Positions 51,787-61,772 of a stretch of 64,000 nucleotides of DNA are shown here, one piece after another. How positions within the stretch are numbered: position 1 is the first letter of the stretch; every line of letters starts with the position of its first letter. The notes below the pieces were generated by a model, which had not been told where the DNA came from, made no database searches, and worked only from the letters and a program-made list of their open reading frames with translations. A program made the translations under genes and the position numbers. Where the stretch lies: positions 124,001 to 188,000 of the forward strand of contig NZ_JAHYXK010000003.1 of assembly GCF_019443125.1 (NCBI RefSeq), in the 5' to 3' direction. The DNA is from Pontibacter aydingkolensis (GTDB taxonomy: Bacteria; Bacteroidota; Bacteroidia; Cytophagales; Hymenobacteraceae).

Positions 51787-52728
51787 CTAATAAGCTATGT
51801 GCAGCAGCGCATCGCCCTGGTTAACCACAGGCATGTTGTTTAAACCTACAATATAGCCCGATGCTGGCGCATTCAGCCTGACCTCCATCTCACCGTAGGG
51901 GTCGGTTATACTTCCTATCTGCTGGTTCTTTTTAACATACTCTCCTATTCCGATGGATGTACGCCACAAGCCGGCATTTTTTGCGCGAAGCCATATATCT
52001 TTCATGCATACTATACTTGGCTCGGTTGGCTCTGTATGGCTGGCCATCATGCCCAGGTGGTGCAATACACGGCAAGTACCTTCTATACCTATGTTGATAC
52101 CCTTTTCATCAAAGCGAAGGCTTTCTCCTGTTTCATACACAAGTATAGATTTACCCAGTTTGCCAGCCTCTTTTCGTAGCGAGCCTTGCCGGTAAGGAGC
52201 ATTCATGATAAAAGGAGCAGCAAAAGCTTTAGCCAGTTCCTCGTTTTTATAGTCTCCGAGTACACAGCGAATCTGTGGGTAGTTGGCACGGCTGCTGCCA
52301 CCTGTATGGAAGTCGAGGCCATAGTCTATGTATGGCATTACTTCTTTCATAAAGCGATGTGCCACGCGGCTGGCCAGCGAACCGTCGCGGTTGCCCGGAA
52401 AACTGCGGTTTACATCCTTGCCATCAGGCACCTCTCTGGAGAAGTTCAGGAAACCGTAGATGTTAAGTATAGGCACAGCTATAATGGTACCTTTAAGCGG
52501 GTAAAGCATCTTTTTAGAAAGCATCCTACGGATGATCTCAGTACCGTTTACTTCGTCGCCATGCATGCCGGCCATCAGCAATACTACTGGGCCATCATTT
52601 ACTGAGCGGAAAACATATACTGGTATTTCTATTACGGTGCCGCTTGGCAGCTTACTGATCACCAGCTTTGTCAGCACTTTTTCTCCACGGTCAATACTTC
52701 TGCCGTTGATCTTAATTGTTTCAGGCAT
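51787..52728 (-). CDS. M14-type succinylglutamate desuccinylase/aspartoacylase-like protein
   Basis: A 313-residue zinc carboxypeptidase-fold protein: metal ligands His56 and Glu59 in MHGDE, His141 in FHTGG; general base is a Glu near 199 (YETGE). The C-terminal 70 residues form a barrel-sandwich domain (about 245-313). Real AstE and AspA cleave amide bonds of acyl amino acids; here the gene is last of a retropepsin-RimK-M14 operon with only 1 base to the RimK stop, so it may remove amino acids added by RimK (inference). Confidence 0.85.
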   Translation of the reverse strand: MPETIKINGRSIDRGEKVLTKLVISKLPSGTVIEIPVYVFRSVNDGPVVLLMAGMHGDEVNGTEIIRRMLSKKMLYPLKGTIIAVPILNIYGFLNFSREVPDGKDVNRSFPGNRDGSLASRVAHRFMKEVMPYIDYGLDFHTGGSSRANYPQIRCVLGDYKNEELAKAFAAPFIMNAPYRQGSLRKEAGKLGKSILVYETGESLRFDEKGINIGIEGTCRVLHHLGMMASHTEPTEPSIVCMKDIWLRAKNAGLWRTSIGIGEYVKKNQQIGSITDPYGEMEVRLNAPASGYIVGLNNMPVVNQGDALLHIAY

Positions 52729-52729
52729 A

Positions 52730-53632
52730 CTACTCTTTTACTCTCTTCTTAGGCGTCTTTTTTGTAAGCCCCTCCATGTACTCGATAACTTTTGAAGCAA
52801 TGTCTTTCTGTGTAGCACGCTCTATGCCCTCCAAGCCAGGCGAGGAGTTTACTTCTAAAATAAGCGGCCCACGCTTGGACTGTAGCATATCTACGCCAGC
52901 TACACCTAAACCCAGTGATTTGGCAGCCAGTAAAGCGGCAGCCTTCTCCTGGCGCGTTAACTTAATAAGCGAGGCATTACCACCACGATGCAGGTTAGAG
53001 CGGAACTCTCCTTCTTTTCCCTGTCGCTTCATGGCACCAACTACTTCGCCGTTTACGATAAAAGCACGGATATCGGCACCACCAGCCTCTGCAATAAACT
53101 CCTGCACAATAATACGTGCCTTTAGGTTATGGAAAGCCTCAATTACAGATTCTGCGGCTTTTCTTGTTTCAGCCAGCACCACGCCAAGCCCTTGCGTACC
53201 TTCCAGCAGTTTAATCACCAATGGGGCGCCTCCTACTTCTTTTACAAGTTCTGAGGTTTCTTTAGAGTAATTGGTAAAGGCTGTTTTTGGCATTCCTAAC
53301 CCGGCGCGAGAAAGGATCTGGAGGCTGCGAAGTTTGTCGCGTGAGCGTACGATGGCCTGGGAATCCACGGCACTTTTAACCTTCATCATCTCGAATTGGC
53401 GCACCACTGCTGTACCATAAAAGGTAACCGAGGCCCCTATTCGCGGAATAACGGCATCGAAATCGGTCAGGCGCTCACCTTTGTAAAGTATGTGCGGGTC
53501 GCCCTGCTCAATTACAAGGTCACAGCGTAAGTGATCTAGCACAACGGCTTGGTGCCCCCGCTGCTCGGCTGCTTCTACCAGGCGGCGGGTAGAGTATAGC
53601 TTTGGGTTACGGGAGAGTATGGCTATCTTCAT
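52730..53632 (-). CDS. rimK: RimK-type ATP-grasp glutamate ligase
   Basis: A 300-residue ATP-grasp ligase; the ATG at 53632 begins [18 protein letters not shown] as in RimK of other bacteria, making the upstream extension unlikely. The ATP-binding region has [14 protein letters not shown] and the C-terminal metal site has [13 protein letters not shown]. RimK adds glutamates to the C-terminus of ribosomal protein S6 and can make polyglutamate. The neighbours, a retropepsin-like protease and an M14 zinc enzyme, form a close operon. Confidence 0.92.
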   Translation of the reverse strand: MKIAILSRNPKLYSTRRLVEAAEQRGHQAVVLDHLRCDLVIEQGDPHILYKGERLTDFDAVIPRIGASVTFYGTAVVRQFEMMKVKSAVDSQAIVRSRDKLRSLQILSRAGLGMPKTAFTNYSKETSELVKEVGGAPLVIKLLEGTQGLGVVLAETRKAAESVIEAFHNLKARIIVQEFIAEAGGADIRAFIVNGEVVGAMKRQGKEGEFRSNLHRGGNASLIKLTRQEKAAALLAAKSLGLGVAGVDMLQSKRGPLILEVNSSPGLEGIERATQKDIASKVIEYMEGLTKKTPKKRVKE

Positions 53633-53639
53633 ATAATGT

Positions 53640-54122
53640 TTATTTCTGCTTTTGCTTAAGTTTATACTTTTGCGCAACGTTTTTACGGGAAACGTCAACG
53701 ATAAACCGCCCTTTCAATAATTTTCTTCCGATAAGTACCGGGTACTTCATGTCACTGCGATCTGATAAGGAGAATTCGGCCTCGATAGTTTCGTCGAACA
53801 ACCTAATTTTGGTACGGATAACATAACGTTCCTGCTTTTCTCCGATCGAGCTCTTTATCTCGCGCAGTTCATACTCGGCAAACCACAGTTTTTTATGATT
53901 GTATTGCGGATGAGACGGGTCCAGCAGATCCAGGCATATTACTTTGGTACCATCAGGCCTTGTTTCCTCGTGTATGTCGGAGCAATGTATGGCAGAAGTA
54001 TAAGCACCAGTATCAACCTTAGCTTCAATCTCTTCAATATCCAACTCCGGAAAAGAGACAAGTTCCCGCCTGCCTATTACCTTCTTTTCAATCTTTGGTT
54101 TATCTGATGCTTCCTTTCTCAT
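53640..54122 (-). CDS. Retropepsin-like (RimB-type) aspartic protease
   Basis: A 160-residue protein with a single aspartic-protease motif [10 protein letters not shown] (Asp37), as in the RimB/ATP-dependent zinc protease family encoded beside rimK in many bacteria. It would work as a homodimer, as in retroviral protease. Its stop lies 7 bases before the rimK start. In Pseudomonas, RimB is reported to affect RimK activity; that function is assumed here, not shown. First gene of the operon. Confidence 0.85.
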   Translation of the reverse strand: MRKEASDKPKIEKKVIGRRELVSFPELDIEEIEAKVDTGAYTSAIHCSDIHEETRPDGTKVICLDLLDPSHPQYNHKKLWFAEYELREIKSSIGEKQERYVIRTKIRLFDETIEAEFSLSDRSDMKYPVLIGRKLLKGRFIVDVSRKNVAQKYKLKQKQK

Positions 54123-54255
54123 TAAGGCAAATTAGCAATTCTGTAACATGAATGATGAAATATTAATGAGAATTTTCAGAATAAAAGTATAAATAAGTTA
54201 CACCTTCACTTATGAGGCAACCATCATTTATACACTAATAATTCATCATTTGTAA

Positions 54256-55458
54256 TTATTTATTGTAGTTGATCCTGTAAACAGCGTCATTTTTATCGTC
54301 AGATACAAGCAAGGCGCCATCCGGCATCACCAGCACATCCACTGGGCGGCCCCAGTCGTCCTGCCCCTGTAACCAGCCTTCGGCAAATGGTTCGTATGAT
54401 GTAGCGTTTCCGTTACCATCCAGTTTAACCTGCATTATTCTGTAACCTGATTTTTCGGAGCGGTTCCAGGAGCCGTGCTCTGCGATAAGAATTGTGTTCT
54501 TATACTCTTGCGGAAACATGTTGCCGGTGTAGAATTTTATTCCCAACGGAGCTACGTGTGCTCCCAGGTTTTGCACCGGTTTTACAAACTCCCTGCAATT
54601 TCGCTTATTGCCGAATTCCGGATCGGCTATATCACCGCCATGGCAGTATGGGTAACCAAAGTGCTGGCCTTTTTGCGTAGCGCGGTTCAACTCGCATGGT
54701 GGAATATTATCGCCCATCATATCGCGGCCATTGTCAGTAAAGTACAGGTTTTTAGTTTGCGGATGCCAGTCGAAGCCTACTGTGTTGCGTACGCCCTGCG
54801 CATATACTTCCAACCCTGATCCATCGGCATTCATGCGGGCAATGCTGGCATAAATGGGTTTGTCTTTGTTTTCGCAGATGTTGCAGGGCGCACCAACAGG
54901 CACGTACAACTTCCCATCAGGCCCAAAAGCGATATACTTCCAGCCGTGGTGGAGGTCTGTGGGCAGTTTGTCGTTTACCACCTCATACTTTGGCTTCTTG
55001 CGGTAGTTATTTTCTATGTTCGGGTACTTGAGGATGCGATTTATCTCAGCCACATACAGGTCGCCGTTGCGGATGGCCACGCCGTTTGGAGTATTCAGGC
55101 CAGAGGCTACTTCAATTACCTCTTCTGCCCTGCCGTCCTTGTTTTTATCTACAATGGCAAAAACCTTATCGTTACTCCGTGTGCCCACGAAAAGTATACC
55201 TGATGGGCTTAATGCCATTGAACGTGCGTTTTTTACGTTTCTGGCATAGTATGAGATCTTAAAGCCGGCTGGCAATTTTATCTTACTAAGGTTGGCGTCT
55301 GTTGGTTCCGGCTCTTCAGCGCTGGCAGCAGCATCCTGTTTTACGGCTTTAAGCTCGGTTGCATTTTCAGTGTCACCGGCAGTGTTATCGGAAGAGCAGC
55401 CAACTGTAAGACTTAGAAGTATAAAACAGCATAACAAAAGGCTTAGTGGATTTTTCAT
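54256..55458 (-). CDS. PQQ-type sugar (sorbosone) dehydrogenase-like lipoprotein
   Basis: A 400-residue lipoprotein; the ATG at 55458 gives lipobox TVGC (Cys21). Six-bladed beta-propeller of the soluble glucose/sorbosone dehydrogenase family, with repeated blades such as PSGILFVGTR and PDGKLYVPVGAPCN, and GVRNTVGFDWHP (about 230-241). Four to six Cys (CNIC, CREF, C in PYCHGG) may form disulfides. The PQQ cofactor use is family knowledge; activity not shown. No PQQ synthesis genes in the window. Confidence 0.88.
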   Translation of the reverse strand: MKNPLSLLLCCFILLSLTVGCSSDNTAGDTENATELKAVKQDAAASAEEPEPTDANLSKIKLPAGFKISYYARNVKNARSMALSPSGILFVGTRSNDKVFAIVDKNKDGRAEEVIEVASGLNTPNGVAIRNGDLYVAEINRILKYPNIENNYRKKPKYEVVNDKLPTDLHHGWKYIAFGPDGKLYVPVGAPCNICENKDKPIYASIARMNADGSGLEVYAQGVRNTVGFDWHPQTKNLYFTDNGRDMMGDNIPPCELNRATQKGQHFGYPYCHGGDIADPEFGNKRNCREFVKPVQNLGAHVAPLGIKFYTGNMFPQEYKNTILIAEHGSWNRSEKSGYRIMQVKLDGNGNATSYEPFAEGWLQGQDDWGRPVDVLVMPDGALLVSDDKNDAVYRINYNK

Positions 55459-55558
55459 GGTTTGCAGGAGGTTATGAAAGAGTATAAGTATAAAACGGCT
55501 ATAGGTTATAGCCAAAGTATAAAAAGCGGCTTTGTTAGAGCATAAAACACATTGTAAT

Positions 55559-56362
55559 TTAAGTCGTTCGTTTACGGTGCAGCAGTTCGGCTACATCGTT
55601 AAGCAAATTAGAATGCCCGGCTTTTAGCACTACCAGTTCGCCCTGGTCCAGGGCATTTACAAATACACCAACCCGCTTCGGAGAGATGATCTGATCATAC
55701 TCCCCCAGAAACATTGTAACCGGAATTTTATACTTGTTTAACAGTTTAACAATGTGCCGGATGTCGAAGTTTAGCTCCCGGAAACCGATCCAGCTACGGT
55801 ATACACGCAGGCGCTTCGTGGTGCTGTCCATCTGGTAATGGGCAAATCTGATAAGGCTTTTGTGCACCATATTATACTTATCGAGCATCCGCAGTAAACC
55901 AAAGAACATTTCTGGCTTTACTACTGTGCGTTTAAACAGCTGTTGCAGCCAACCAGGGTAAGTAGCAATGTTATACCAAAAACTCGTTTTGATTCCGTCA
56001 GGGGCAATCAGAAAAAGCTCTTCAATTCGATCAGGCATCGTTTCTACAAGCGTAAGTGCAAATTTGCCTCCCATGCTAAATCCCATCAACGAGAACTTAG
56101 CTATGTTATACTTTCCCAGAAAGTGGGTAACTATCTCGTAAAGGTAAGACTTTGTAAGCGGGAGATCGTTTTTGTGTAAAGTGCTGCCCCCATGAAAGAA
56201 TAGGTCGAAAGCGTAAATAGTGTAGTCACTGCCCAGTGCCCGTTCCATACTTTGATAATAGGCACTGCTCTGCCCGTACCCATGAAAAGCAAGCAGTACC
56301 TTATCTCCATGCCCGATAACCCGGTAATGTAGCTTAGATCTGTCTTTAAGAATAAAAGGCAT
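55559..56362 (-). CDS. Alpha/beta hydrolase
   Basis: A 267-residue alpha/beta-fold hydrolase with oxyanion motif FHGYGQSS (26-33), nucleophile elbow GFSMGG (Ser96), acid Asp in GEYDQI and His in AGHSNLL. It looks like a lipase/esterase-like enzyme with a broad substrate range; substrate unknown. The 5' side contains a palindromic element (see repeat at 56368). Confidence 0.85.
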   Translation of the reverse strand: MPFILKDRSKLHYRVIGHGDKVLLAFHGYGQSSAYYQSMERALGSDYTIYAFDLFFHGGSTLHKNDLPLTKSYLYEIVTHFLGKYNIAKFSLMGFSMGGKFALTLVETMPDRIEELFLIAPDGIKTSFWYNIATYPGWLQQLFKRTVVKPEMFFGLLRMLDKYNMVHKSLIRFAHYQMDSTTKRLRVYRSWIGFRELNFDIRHIVKLLNKYKIPVTMFLGEYDQIISPKRVGVFVNALDQGELVVLKAGHSNLLNDVAELLHRKRTT

Positions 56363-56367
56363 TTTAA

Positions 56368-56535
56368 GTTAGAGAGTTTGGGAGTTATAAAGTTAAAGAG
56401 TTGTACTGAGCTTTAAGGCTAAAAGGTTATTAGATTAGTAGATGGAGGCAAATTTTAAAAGCAGGTCCAAAAGCGTTTCTATCAACCGTCACATCATCCT
56501 AACTTTTTAATTTTCTAACTCCCAAACTCTCTAAC
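56368..56535. repeat. 168-bp element with perfect 20-bp terminal inverted repeats
   Basis: GTTAGAGAGTTTGGGAGTTA at 56368-56387 and its exact complement at 56516-56535, with 128 bases between. It carries no coding capacity and lies between two minus-strand genes. The flanks show no clear target-site duplication. It resembles a MITE-like element or a long hairpin; copies cannot be checked here. Confidence 0.55.
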
Positions 56536-56548
56536 TCATTCAACTCTT

Positions 56549-57091
56549 TCAGAGTTTAGATACACCTCCTGATACGATGAACTTCATGATCTCGCTGCTG
56601 GGCACGTCCAGAAACGTAACATTACGAAGCGGCACCAGGAACAGCTCACCTGAGAAGTTATAGGAGTGCGGAAAGTACACAGCTACTTTGTCCTGGCAGT
56701 CTACACTTATAATGGTTTCCTGGGTTACAAATCCGAATTTATGGTTATCAGAATCTTCCGACATTTTTACCATCACCGGTTTGTTAAACTTCTGGTTATC
56801 GCCTACAAATGCATCAAACAGGTCTTTTATACTGGAGTAGATAATACTTACCAGCGGCACTTTATGAAATAGCCGCTCCGTGATAATGAAAAACGGCTTT
56901 ACAAGGAAAGATGATCCTATGAACCCGACCAGTGTTAGTAGAGCCACCATCAGCAAAATGCCCAGTCCTGGTATACCTATATCAAATAGCCCATCCAGCC
57001 AGTCTATAATGGCTACCACTATCCAAACAGTAAGGGTAAAAGGGGCTATAATTAATAACCCATTGAGGAAATATCCGAATAAACGTCTCAT
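56549..57091 (-). CDS. DUF502 membrane protein
   Basis: A 180-residue inner-membrane protein of the DUF502 family; the ATG at 57091 starts MRRLFGYFLNGLLIIAPF with two helices (about 5-30 and 45-70) and the family's LVKPFFIITERLFHKVPLVS segment. Function unknown. Followed downstream by the hydrolase gene and preceded 79 bases upstream by ispH. Confidence 0.88.
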   Translation of the reverse strand: MRRLFGYFLNGLLIIAPFTLTVWIVVAIIDWLDGLFDIGIPGLGILLMVALLTLVGFIGSSFLVKPFFIITERLFHKVPLVSIIYSSIKDLFDAFVGDNQKFNKPVMVKMSEDSDNHKFGFVTQETIISVDCQDKVAVYFPHSYNFSGELFLVPLRNVTFLDVPSSEIMKFIVSGGVSKL

Positions 57092-57170
57092 ATTGTTATG
57101 GTCACAAAAAAGGCTTTGCCGAAGCAAAGCCTAAATTAGCAAAAATGGTTTATAGTATAAATGACATGTT

Positions 57171-58061
57171 TTATACTGTTGCCAGGCTTAGGTTTTCTAT
57201 ATAGGTAGCTACCCGTTGCATCAGCCACATAGGTGTAGAAGTTGCCCCGCAGATGCCAACACTTGCAGCATTTGCGAACCACTCTGGCTGCAGTTCCTGC
57301 TCGTTCTCTACAAAGTAGCTGTTGGGGTTGTGCTGTTTGCACACGCTGTAAAGCGCTTTCCCGTTCGAGCTTTTCTTGCCACTTACAAAAACCAGCACAT
57401 CATGCTCTGTAGAGAACTTCGCCAATTGTGGCTCACGGTTAGATACCTGGCGGCAGATGCTGTCGTTGGCATTAAACAGCGGCTGCGTACTATCCGCGTT
57501 TGCCTGCTTTATACGCTCTTCTATCAGCTCTTTAATATGGTAAAAGCCTTTGGTGCTCTTGGTTGTCTGGCTAAACAAGGTAACAGGTCGAGTAAAGTCG
57601 ATCTTGTCAAGGTCTTCTTCAGTAGTTACGATAATGGCCTCATCGCCTGTCTGGCCTGCCAGCCCGATAACCTCTGCGTGCCCCACCTGCCCGTATATTA
57701 CGATCTGGCTGGCTTCGCTTAGGCCGCTGTCGTAAGCATGCTTTACGCGGTTCTGTAGCTTTAATACTACCGGGCAAGAGGCATCAACCAGCTCTATGTT
57801 ATTCTCAAGCGCCAGCTTATACGTTTCAGGAGGCTCGCCGTGTGCTCTTATAAGTACTTTGCAATCGCGCAGCTCTTTTAGTTGCTCACGGTCTATAATG
57901 CGCAGGCCCTTTTCGTAAAGGCGCTGTACTTCCATACTGTTATGCACAATATCGCCTAGGCAATATAGTTCTTCGCAATTCTCCATTTCGTCCTCAGCCA
58001 TCTGTATGGCGAATTCCACGCCAAAGCAATAGCCTGAGTTTTTATCGATGGTTACTTTCAT
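57171..58061 (-). CDS. ispH: 4-hydroxy-3-methylbut-2-enyl diphosphate reductase
   Basis: Last enzyme of the MEP isoprenoid pathway, making IPP and DMAPP. The 296-residue protein has the 4Fe-4S cysteines Cys12 (SGYCFGVE), Cys96 (ASCPVV) and Cys203 (SICRQVSNRE). Eleven bases separate it from the preceding cmk gene, so the two are co-transcribed, a common bacterial pairing. Confidence 0.95.
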   Translation of the reverse strand: MKVTIDKNSGYCFGVEFAIQMAEDEMENCEELYCLGDIVHNSMEVQRLYEKGLRIIDREQLKELRDCKVLIRAHGEPPETYKLALENNIELVDASCPVVLKLQNRVKHAYDSGLSEASQIVIYGQVGHAEVIGLAGQTGDEAIIVTTEEDLDKIDFTRPVTLFSQTTKSTKGFYHIKELIEERIKQANADSTQPLFNANDSICRQVSNREPQLAKFSTEHDVLVFVSGKKSSNGKALYSVCKQHNPNSYFVENEQELQPEWFANAASVGICGATSTPMWLMQRVATYIENLSLATV

Positions 58062-58072
58062 GATCTTTTACT

Positions 58073-58780
58073 TCAAACCTGATTTACGGCCTTCTCTTCT
58101 TCGCTGATGAGCGCAGATGTTACCTTTTCCAGCACAAAATCTACCTGCTCATCTATCGTCATGTGCGATGTATCCAGCAAGGCGGCATCCTTGGCACGAC
58201 GTAACGGGCTTTCTTCTCTGGTAGAGTCTATATGGTCGCGCTTTTGCAGGTTCTGCTTAATTTCGCCTAAGTTAACTAACTGCTTCTTTTCCAGCAATTC
58301 TACCTGCCGGCGTTTGGCACGTGTATCTACATCGGCGGTCATAAAGATCTTTACCTCTGCATCCGGGAAAACAGCTGTGCCAATGTCGCGCCCATCCATT
58401 ACCACACCGCGCTTTTTGCCCATCTTCTGTTGCTGCGACACCATAGCACGGCGCACCTCAGCTACTACGCTTACCTCACTTACCTGGTTAGAGATATACA
58501 TCTTGCGTATTTCATCTTCAACATTCAGGCCATTTAAGAAAACTTCGTTCCGATTGGTCTTTGGATTGTAGTGAAAATCTATCTCAATGTTACTAAGCGC
58601 CTCTTTAACTTCTTTAGGGTTGGTAAGCGACACGTGATGATCGAGAAAGTATAATGTAACCGCACGGTACATAGCGCCGGTATCAATGTAGGCATAGCCA
58701 AGTGCTGCTGCCACTAATTTTGCCGTAGTGCTTTTACCGCATGAGGAATAGCCGTCGAGTGCGATTACGATCTTCTTCAT
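58073..58780 (-). CDS. cmk: Cytidylate kinase
   Basis: Phosphorylates CMP and dCMP with ATP. 235 residues with P-loop GYSSCGKST (10-18), YIDTGAMYRA nucleotide-monophosphate site and DGRDIGTAVFP. Standard length. First of the cmk-ispH pair. Confidence 0.95.
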   Translation of the reverse strand: MKKIVIALDGYSSCGKSTTAKLVAAALGYAYIDTGAMYRAVTLYFLDHHVSLTNPKEVKEALSNIEIDFHYNPKTNRNEVFLNGLNVEDEIRKMYISNQVSEVSVVAEVRRAMVSQQQKMGKKRGVVMDGRDIGTAVFPDAEVKIFMTADVDTRAKRRQVELLEKKQLVNLGEIKQNLQKRDHIDSTREESPLRRAKDAALLDTSHMTIDEQVDFVLEKVTSALISEEEKAVNQV

Positions 58781-58801
58781 AGAGAGAAAATAAAAAGGAA
58801 A

Positions 58802-58957
58802 TTAGTTAGAGTCGCAAGGGCAAGGCTGGTTACCGCGCTTGCTCTTTTTCTGGTACTTAGCCGTTTTTTTCTGCTGAGGAGTCTTAGTGGAACAACCAGC
58901 CAACGGACCAGTGGCCAGGAAGCACGCTAAAACCAAATATGAAATATACTTTCTCAA
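58802..58957 (-). CDS. Small lipoprotein (51 residues)
   Basis: A very short lipoprotein starting at TTG (58957), with LRKYISYLVLACFLATG leading to lipobox LAGC. The mature part is only about 30 residues, Lys-rich, and ends in CPCDSN. The TTG start is supported by the -7 element at 58975-58982; longer upstream frames would spoil the signal peptide. Divergent from the adenine deaminase gene. Function unknown. Confidence 0.65.
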   Translation of the reverse strand: MRKYISYLVLACFLATGPLAGCSTKTPQQKKTAKYQKKSKRGNQPCPCDSN

Positions 58958-58974
58958 AACGACTGAATTTAATG

Positions 58975-58982
58975 CAAATATA
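58975..58982 (-). promoter_or_regulatory. -7 element of small lipoprotein gene
   Basis: On the minus strand TATATTTG, an exact match to TAnnTTTG, about 18 bases before the TTG start at 58957; no good -33. Confidence 0.5.
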
Positions 58983-59042
58983 AAGTAATTTAACGTTTTA
59001 AGCCTTATGGCAAGGCAATAAATCATAACAAAACACAGCACC

Positions 59043-60677
59043 ATGCACGTAGACTTTACCGTTTCCGGACATATCATCGATATACAGCAGCAAGATATCT
59101 ACACCGGCACTGTTCATGTGTCAAACGGCCGCATTTCTAAAATAGTTCGTGAGGCAACAGATGCCAACAATTATATTTTACCGGGCTTTGTAGATGCTCA
59201 CGTGCACGTAGAAAGCTCTATGTTAGTACCCAGCGAGTTTGCACGACTGGCTGTTCCGCATGGCACCGTGGCTACCGTTTCGGACCCCCACGAAATTGGC
59301 AATGTGCTTGGCCTTGAGGGCGTAGAGTACATGATAGAGAACGGTAACAAGGTGCCATTTAAGTTTTACTTTGGTGCCCCGTCCTGTGTTCCGGCCACTC
59401 CTTTCGAGACAGCAGGCGCTGAGATAACGGCTGCAGACATTGAGAAATTATTTCAGCGCGATGAAGTAAAGTACCTCGCAGAAATGATGAATTGGCCTGG
59501 CGTGCTTAACCGCGACCCGGATGTGATGAAGAAGATCGCCCTGGCGCAAAAGTATAATAAAGCTGTCGACGGACACGCTCCTGGCTTAAGAGGCGAGCAA
59601 GCCGCGCAATATGCAGCAGCCGGCATTACCACCGACCACGAGTGCTTTACTGCTGAGGAAGCTTTAAACAAACTGGCCGTTGGCATGAAGATACTGATAC
59701 GCGAAGGCAGCGCTGCCAAGAACTTTGAAGCCCTGATACCGCTTTTGCCTGAGCACTACCAGAACATCATGTTCTGCTCCGACGACAAGCACCCCGACAA
59801 CCTGGTAGAGGGCCACATCAACTTACTTGTAAAGCGCGCGCTGGCAAAAGGCAATGACCTGTTTCATGTGCTGCGGGCAGCCTGTGTTAACCCGGTACTG
59901 CACTACAAACTGGATGTGGGCCTGCTATGCGAAGGCGACCCGGCCGATTTTATACTTATCGATAACCCGGAAAGCTTCAACATTAAGGCAACCTACATTA
60001 ACGGACAACTAGTAGCAGAACAGGGCAAATCTAAAATAGAATTTACGCCAAGCGAAGAAATCAATAACTTCGACACCGACGAGAAAGCCGCAGAGCAATT
60101 TAAAGTTGCGGCAGCCGACGCCACTAAAATCCGGGTTATAGAAGCGTATGACGGGCAATTGATAACCAAAGAAGTATGGGCAGAAGCTAAAATTGAAAAC
60201 GGCTTTATTGAAGGAGATGTGGAGAAAGACGTGCTGAAACTGGCCGTGGTAAACCGTTACGAAAACACGATACCGGCTGTGGCATTTATCAAAAACGTAG
60301 GTTTAAAGGAAGGTGCCATTGCCTCATCTGTTGGCCACGATTCGCATAACATTATTGCCGTAGGTGTGGATGATGAAAGTTTAGCCAGAGCCGTTAACTT
60401 AATTATACAGGCAAAAGGCGGAGTGGCTGCTGTAGGTTTGGGCAGAGAAGAGTTGCTGCCGCTGCCGGTGGCCGGCATTATGTCGGCGCAGGACGGGTAT
60501 AAGGTAGCAGAAGCTTATTCGGCTATAGACAAAATGAGCAAAGAGATGGGCAGCAAACTGGAGTCTCCGTTCATGACACTTTCGTTTATGGCGCTGCTTG
60601 TTATACCTTCGCTTAAACTCAGCGATAAAGGTTTATTTAACGGAGATGTGTTTCAGTTCGTACCAGTAGCAGAGTAG
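59043..60677 (+). CDS. ade: Adenine deaminase
   Basis: Converts adenine to hypoxanthine and ammonia. A 544-residue member of the amidohydrolase Ade family: metal site DAHVHVESS (His53, His55), then [11 protein letters not shown], and the C-terminal domain with VGHDSHNI. Length and motifs are standard. Single gene, divergent from the small lipoprotein gene. Confidence 0.95.
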   Translation: MHVDFTVSGHIIDIQQQDIYTGTVHVSNGRISKIVREATDANNYILPGFVDAHVHVESSMLVPSEFARLAVPHGTVATVSDPHEIGNVLGLEGVEYMIENGNKVPFKFYFGAPSCVPATPFETAGAEITAADIEKLFQRDEVKYLAEMMNWPGVLNRDPDVMKKIALAQKYNKAVDGHAPGLRGEQAAQYAAAGITTDHECFTAEEALNKLAVGMKILIREGSAAKNFEALIPLLPEHYQNIMFCSDDKHPDNLVEGHINLLVKRALAKGNDLFHVLRAACVNPVLHYKLDVGLLCEGDPADFILIDNPESFNIKATYINGQLVAEQGKSKIEFTPSEEINNFDTDEKAAEQFKVAAADATKIRVIEAYDGQLITKEVWAEAKIENGFIEGDVEKDVLKLAVVNRYENTIPAVAFIKNVGLKEGAIASSVGHDSHNIIAVGVDDESLARAVNLIIQAKGGVAAVGLGREELLPLPVAGIMSAQDGYKVAEAYSAIDKMSKEMGSKLESPFMTLSFMALLVIPSLKLSDKGLFNGDVFQFVPVAE

Positions 60678-60731
60678 TTGTTGCATCATAGCAAAGTATA
60701 AACCTAGTTAGCCCAGGCTGGGCTGCAATTA

Positions 60732-61580
60732 ATGGAGGAGCTTATCCTTTTTCTTGTTGGCGTTCTGGTTAGCGCGTTTGGTACGATCATTGGGTTTGGC
60801 GGTGGTGTATTCATGGTGCCTATCCTTATCATTTTCTTTGGATACAACATCGAAATCGCTATCGGGTCTACGATGGCTGCGCTGGTTCCGGCCTCTGTAA
60901 TCGCCTCCGTTTTTAACCTCCGCGATAGAAGTATAGACTATGTGGTAGGTACCCTGATACAGTTGCCTGCCGTGGTGGGTACCGTACTGGGGGCGTTTAT
61001 GGTAGCTTTTATGCCAGTGTTTAAGCTGCAGTTTATTTTTGCGATGTTTGTTGTAGCCATAGGCGCTACCATGTTCACCCCCAAAAAGAAAAAGACCAGA
61101 TCTAAACGTTCCGGGGTAATGTACCGCATGCGCCGGGTGCCTACATCGTTTATCCGCAAGAACCGGGCAAAGCATCTGGCTTACAGAATCAACGGCGGTT
61201 TGGTATCTACATTTGGTTTTATTTCCGGTGTTATGGCGGGCCTTTTTGGGATCGGGGGCGGCTTTGTACAAACCCCTGCCATGATCAAACTATTCCGGAT
61301 ACCACCGCAAATAGCCACCTCTACCTCGCTGTTTATACTTGTGATCACAAGTTTTACCGGGCTTATAAGCCACTTTTTATTAGGCAACGTGATGTGGAGC
61401 CGTAGCCTGCCCCTTGTAGCTGCTTTTGCCCTGGGTGCTTTAGGTGGCAATCTGGTAAAAAAGAGAAGAGGGCCTCAGGGGTTAAAAATGGAAAAACTGA
61501 TCGGGATAGGCTTACTTCTGGCTGGTGCTGGTGTGTTGCTTAACCTGGCCATCAAGTCAAATTTCGGTTTCTCTTTTTAA
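60732..61580 (+). CDS. TauE/SafE-family transporter (putative sulfite/anion exporter)
   Basis: A 282-residue TauE/SafE membrane protein: about 8 hydrophobic segments in two halves, with the repeated motif FGGGVFMVP (near 20-28) and FGIGGGFVQTPAM in the second half. A basic loop (KKKKTRSKRSG, 117-127) separates the halves. Substrate may be sulfite, sulfoacetate or another anion; not readable. Fifty-four bases after ade. Confidence 0.85.
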   Translation: MEELILFLVGVLVSAFGTIIGFGGGVFMVPILIIFFGYNIEIAIGSTMAALVPASVIASVFNLRDRSIDYVVGTLIQLPAVVGTVLGAFMVAFMPVFKLQFIFAMFVVAIGATMFTPKKKKTRSKRSGVMYRMRRVPTSFIRKNRAKHLAYRINGGLVSTFGFISGVMAGLFGIGGGFVQTPAMIKLFRIPPQIATSTSLFILVITSFTGLISHFLLGNVMWSRSLPLVAAFALGALGGNLVKKRRGPQGLKMEKLIGIGLLLAGAGVLLNLAIKSNFGFSF

Positions 61581-61726
61581 GCTGCATCTATTGTTGTTTT
61601 GCAGACGTTTGGCATCACTCTGCCGCGAGCTTTCAATTCGTGGCAGTGTATGAGCAAAGATGTAACAGGCCTTAAAATGTAAAGTGCTTTTGCAGGAAGC
61701 TATCCTGAGGCACCTTAAAAACAAAA

Positions 61727-61748
61727 GCCAACCGCTGCAGCAGTTGGC
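61727..61748 (-). terminator. Terminator of response-regulator gene
   Basis: GCCAACNGCTGC-type stem on the minus strand followed by CTTTTGTTTTT; there is one mismatched pair in the stem. Confidence 0.75.
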
Positions 61749-61772
61749 CTCTTAAAACCCGGGTTTTACTTA

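Noticed and set aside
57216-57722. 168-codon open frame opposite ispH
   Set aside because: Overlaps a clear ispH on the other strand; no motif of its own.
58107-58571. 154-codon open frame opposite cmk
   Set aside because: Ser/Thr-rich antisense of a clear cytidylate kinase gene.
60729-61271. 180-codon open frame opposite the TauE-like gene
   Set aside because: Its protein has a composition that arises from the reverse of the transporter's hydrophobic codons, and the forward gene matches a known family.
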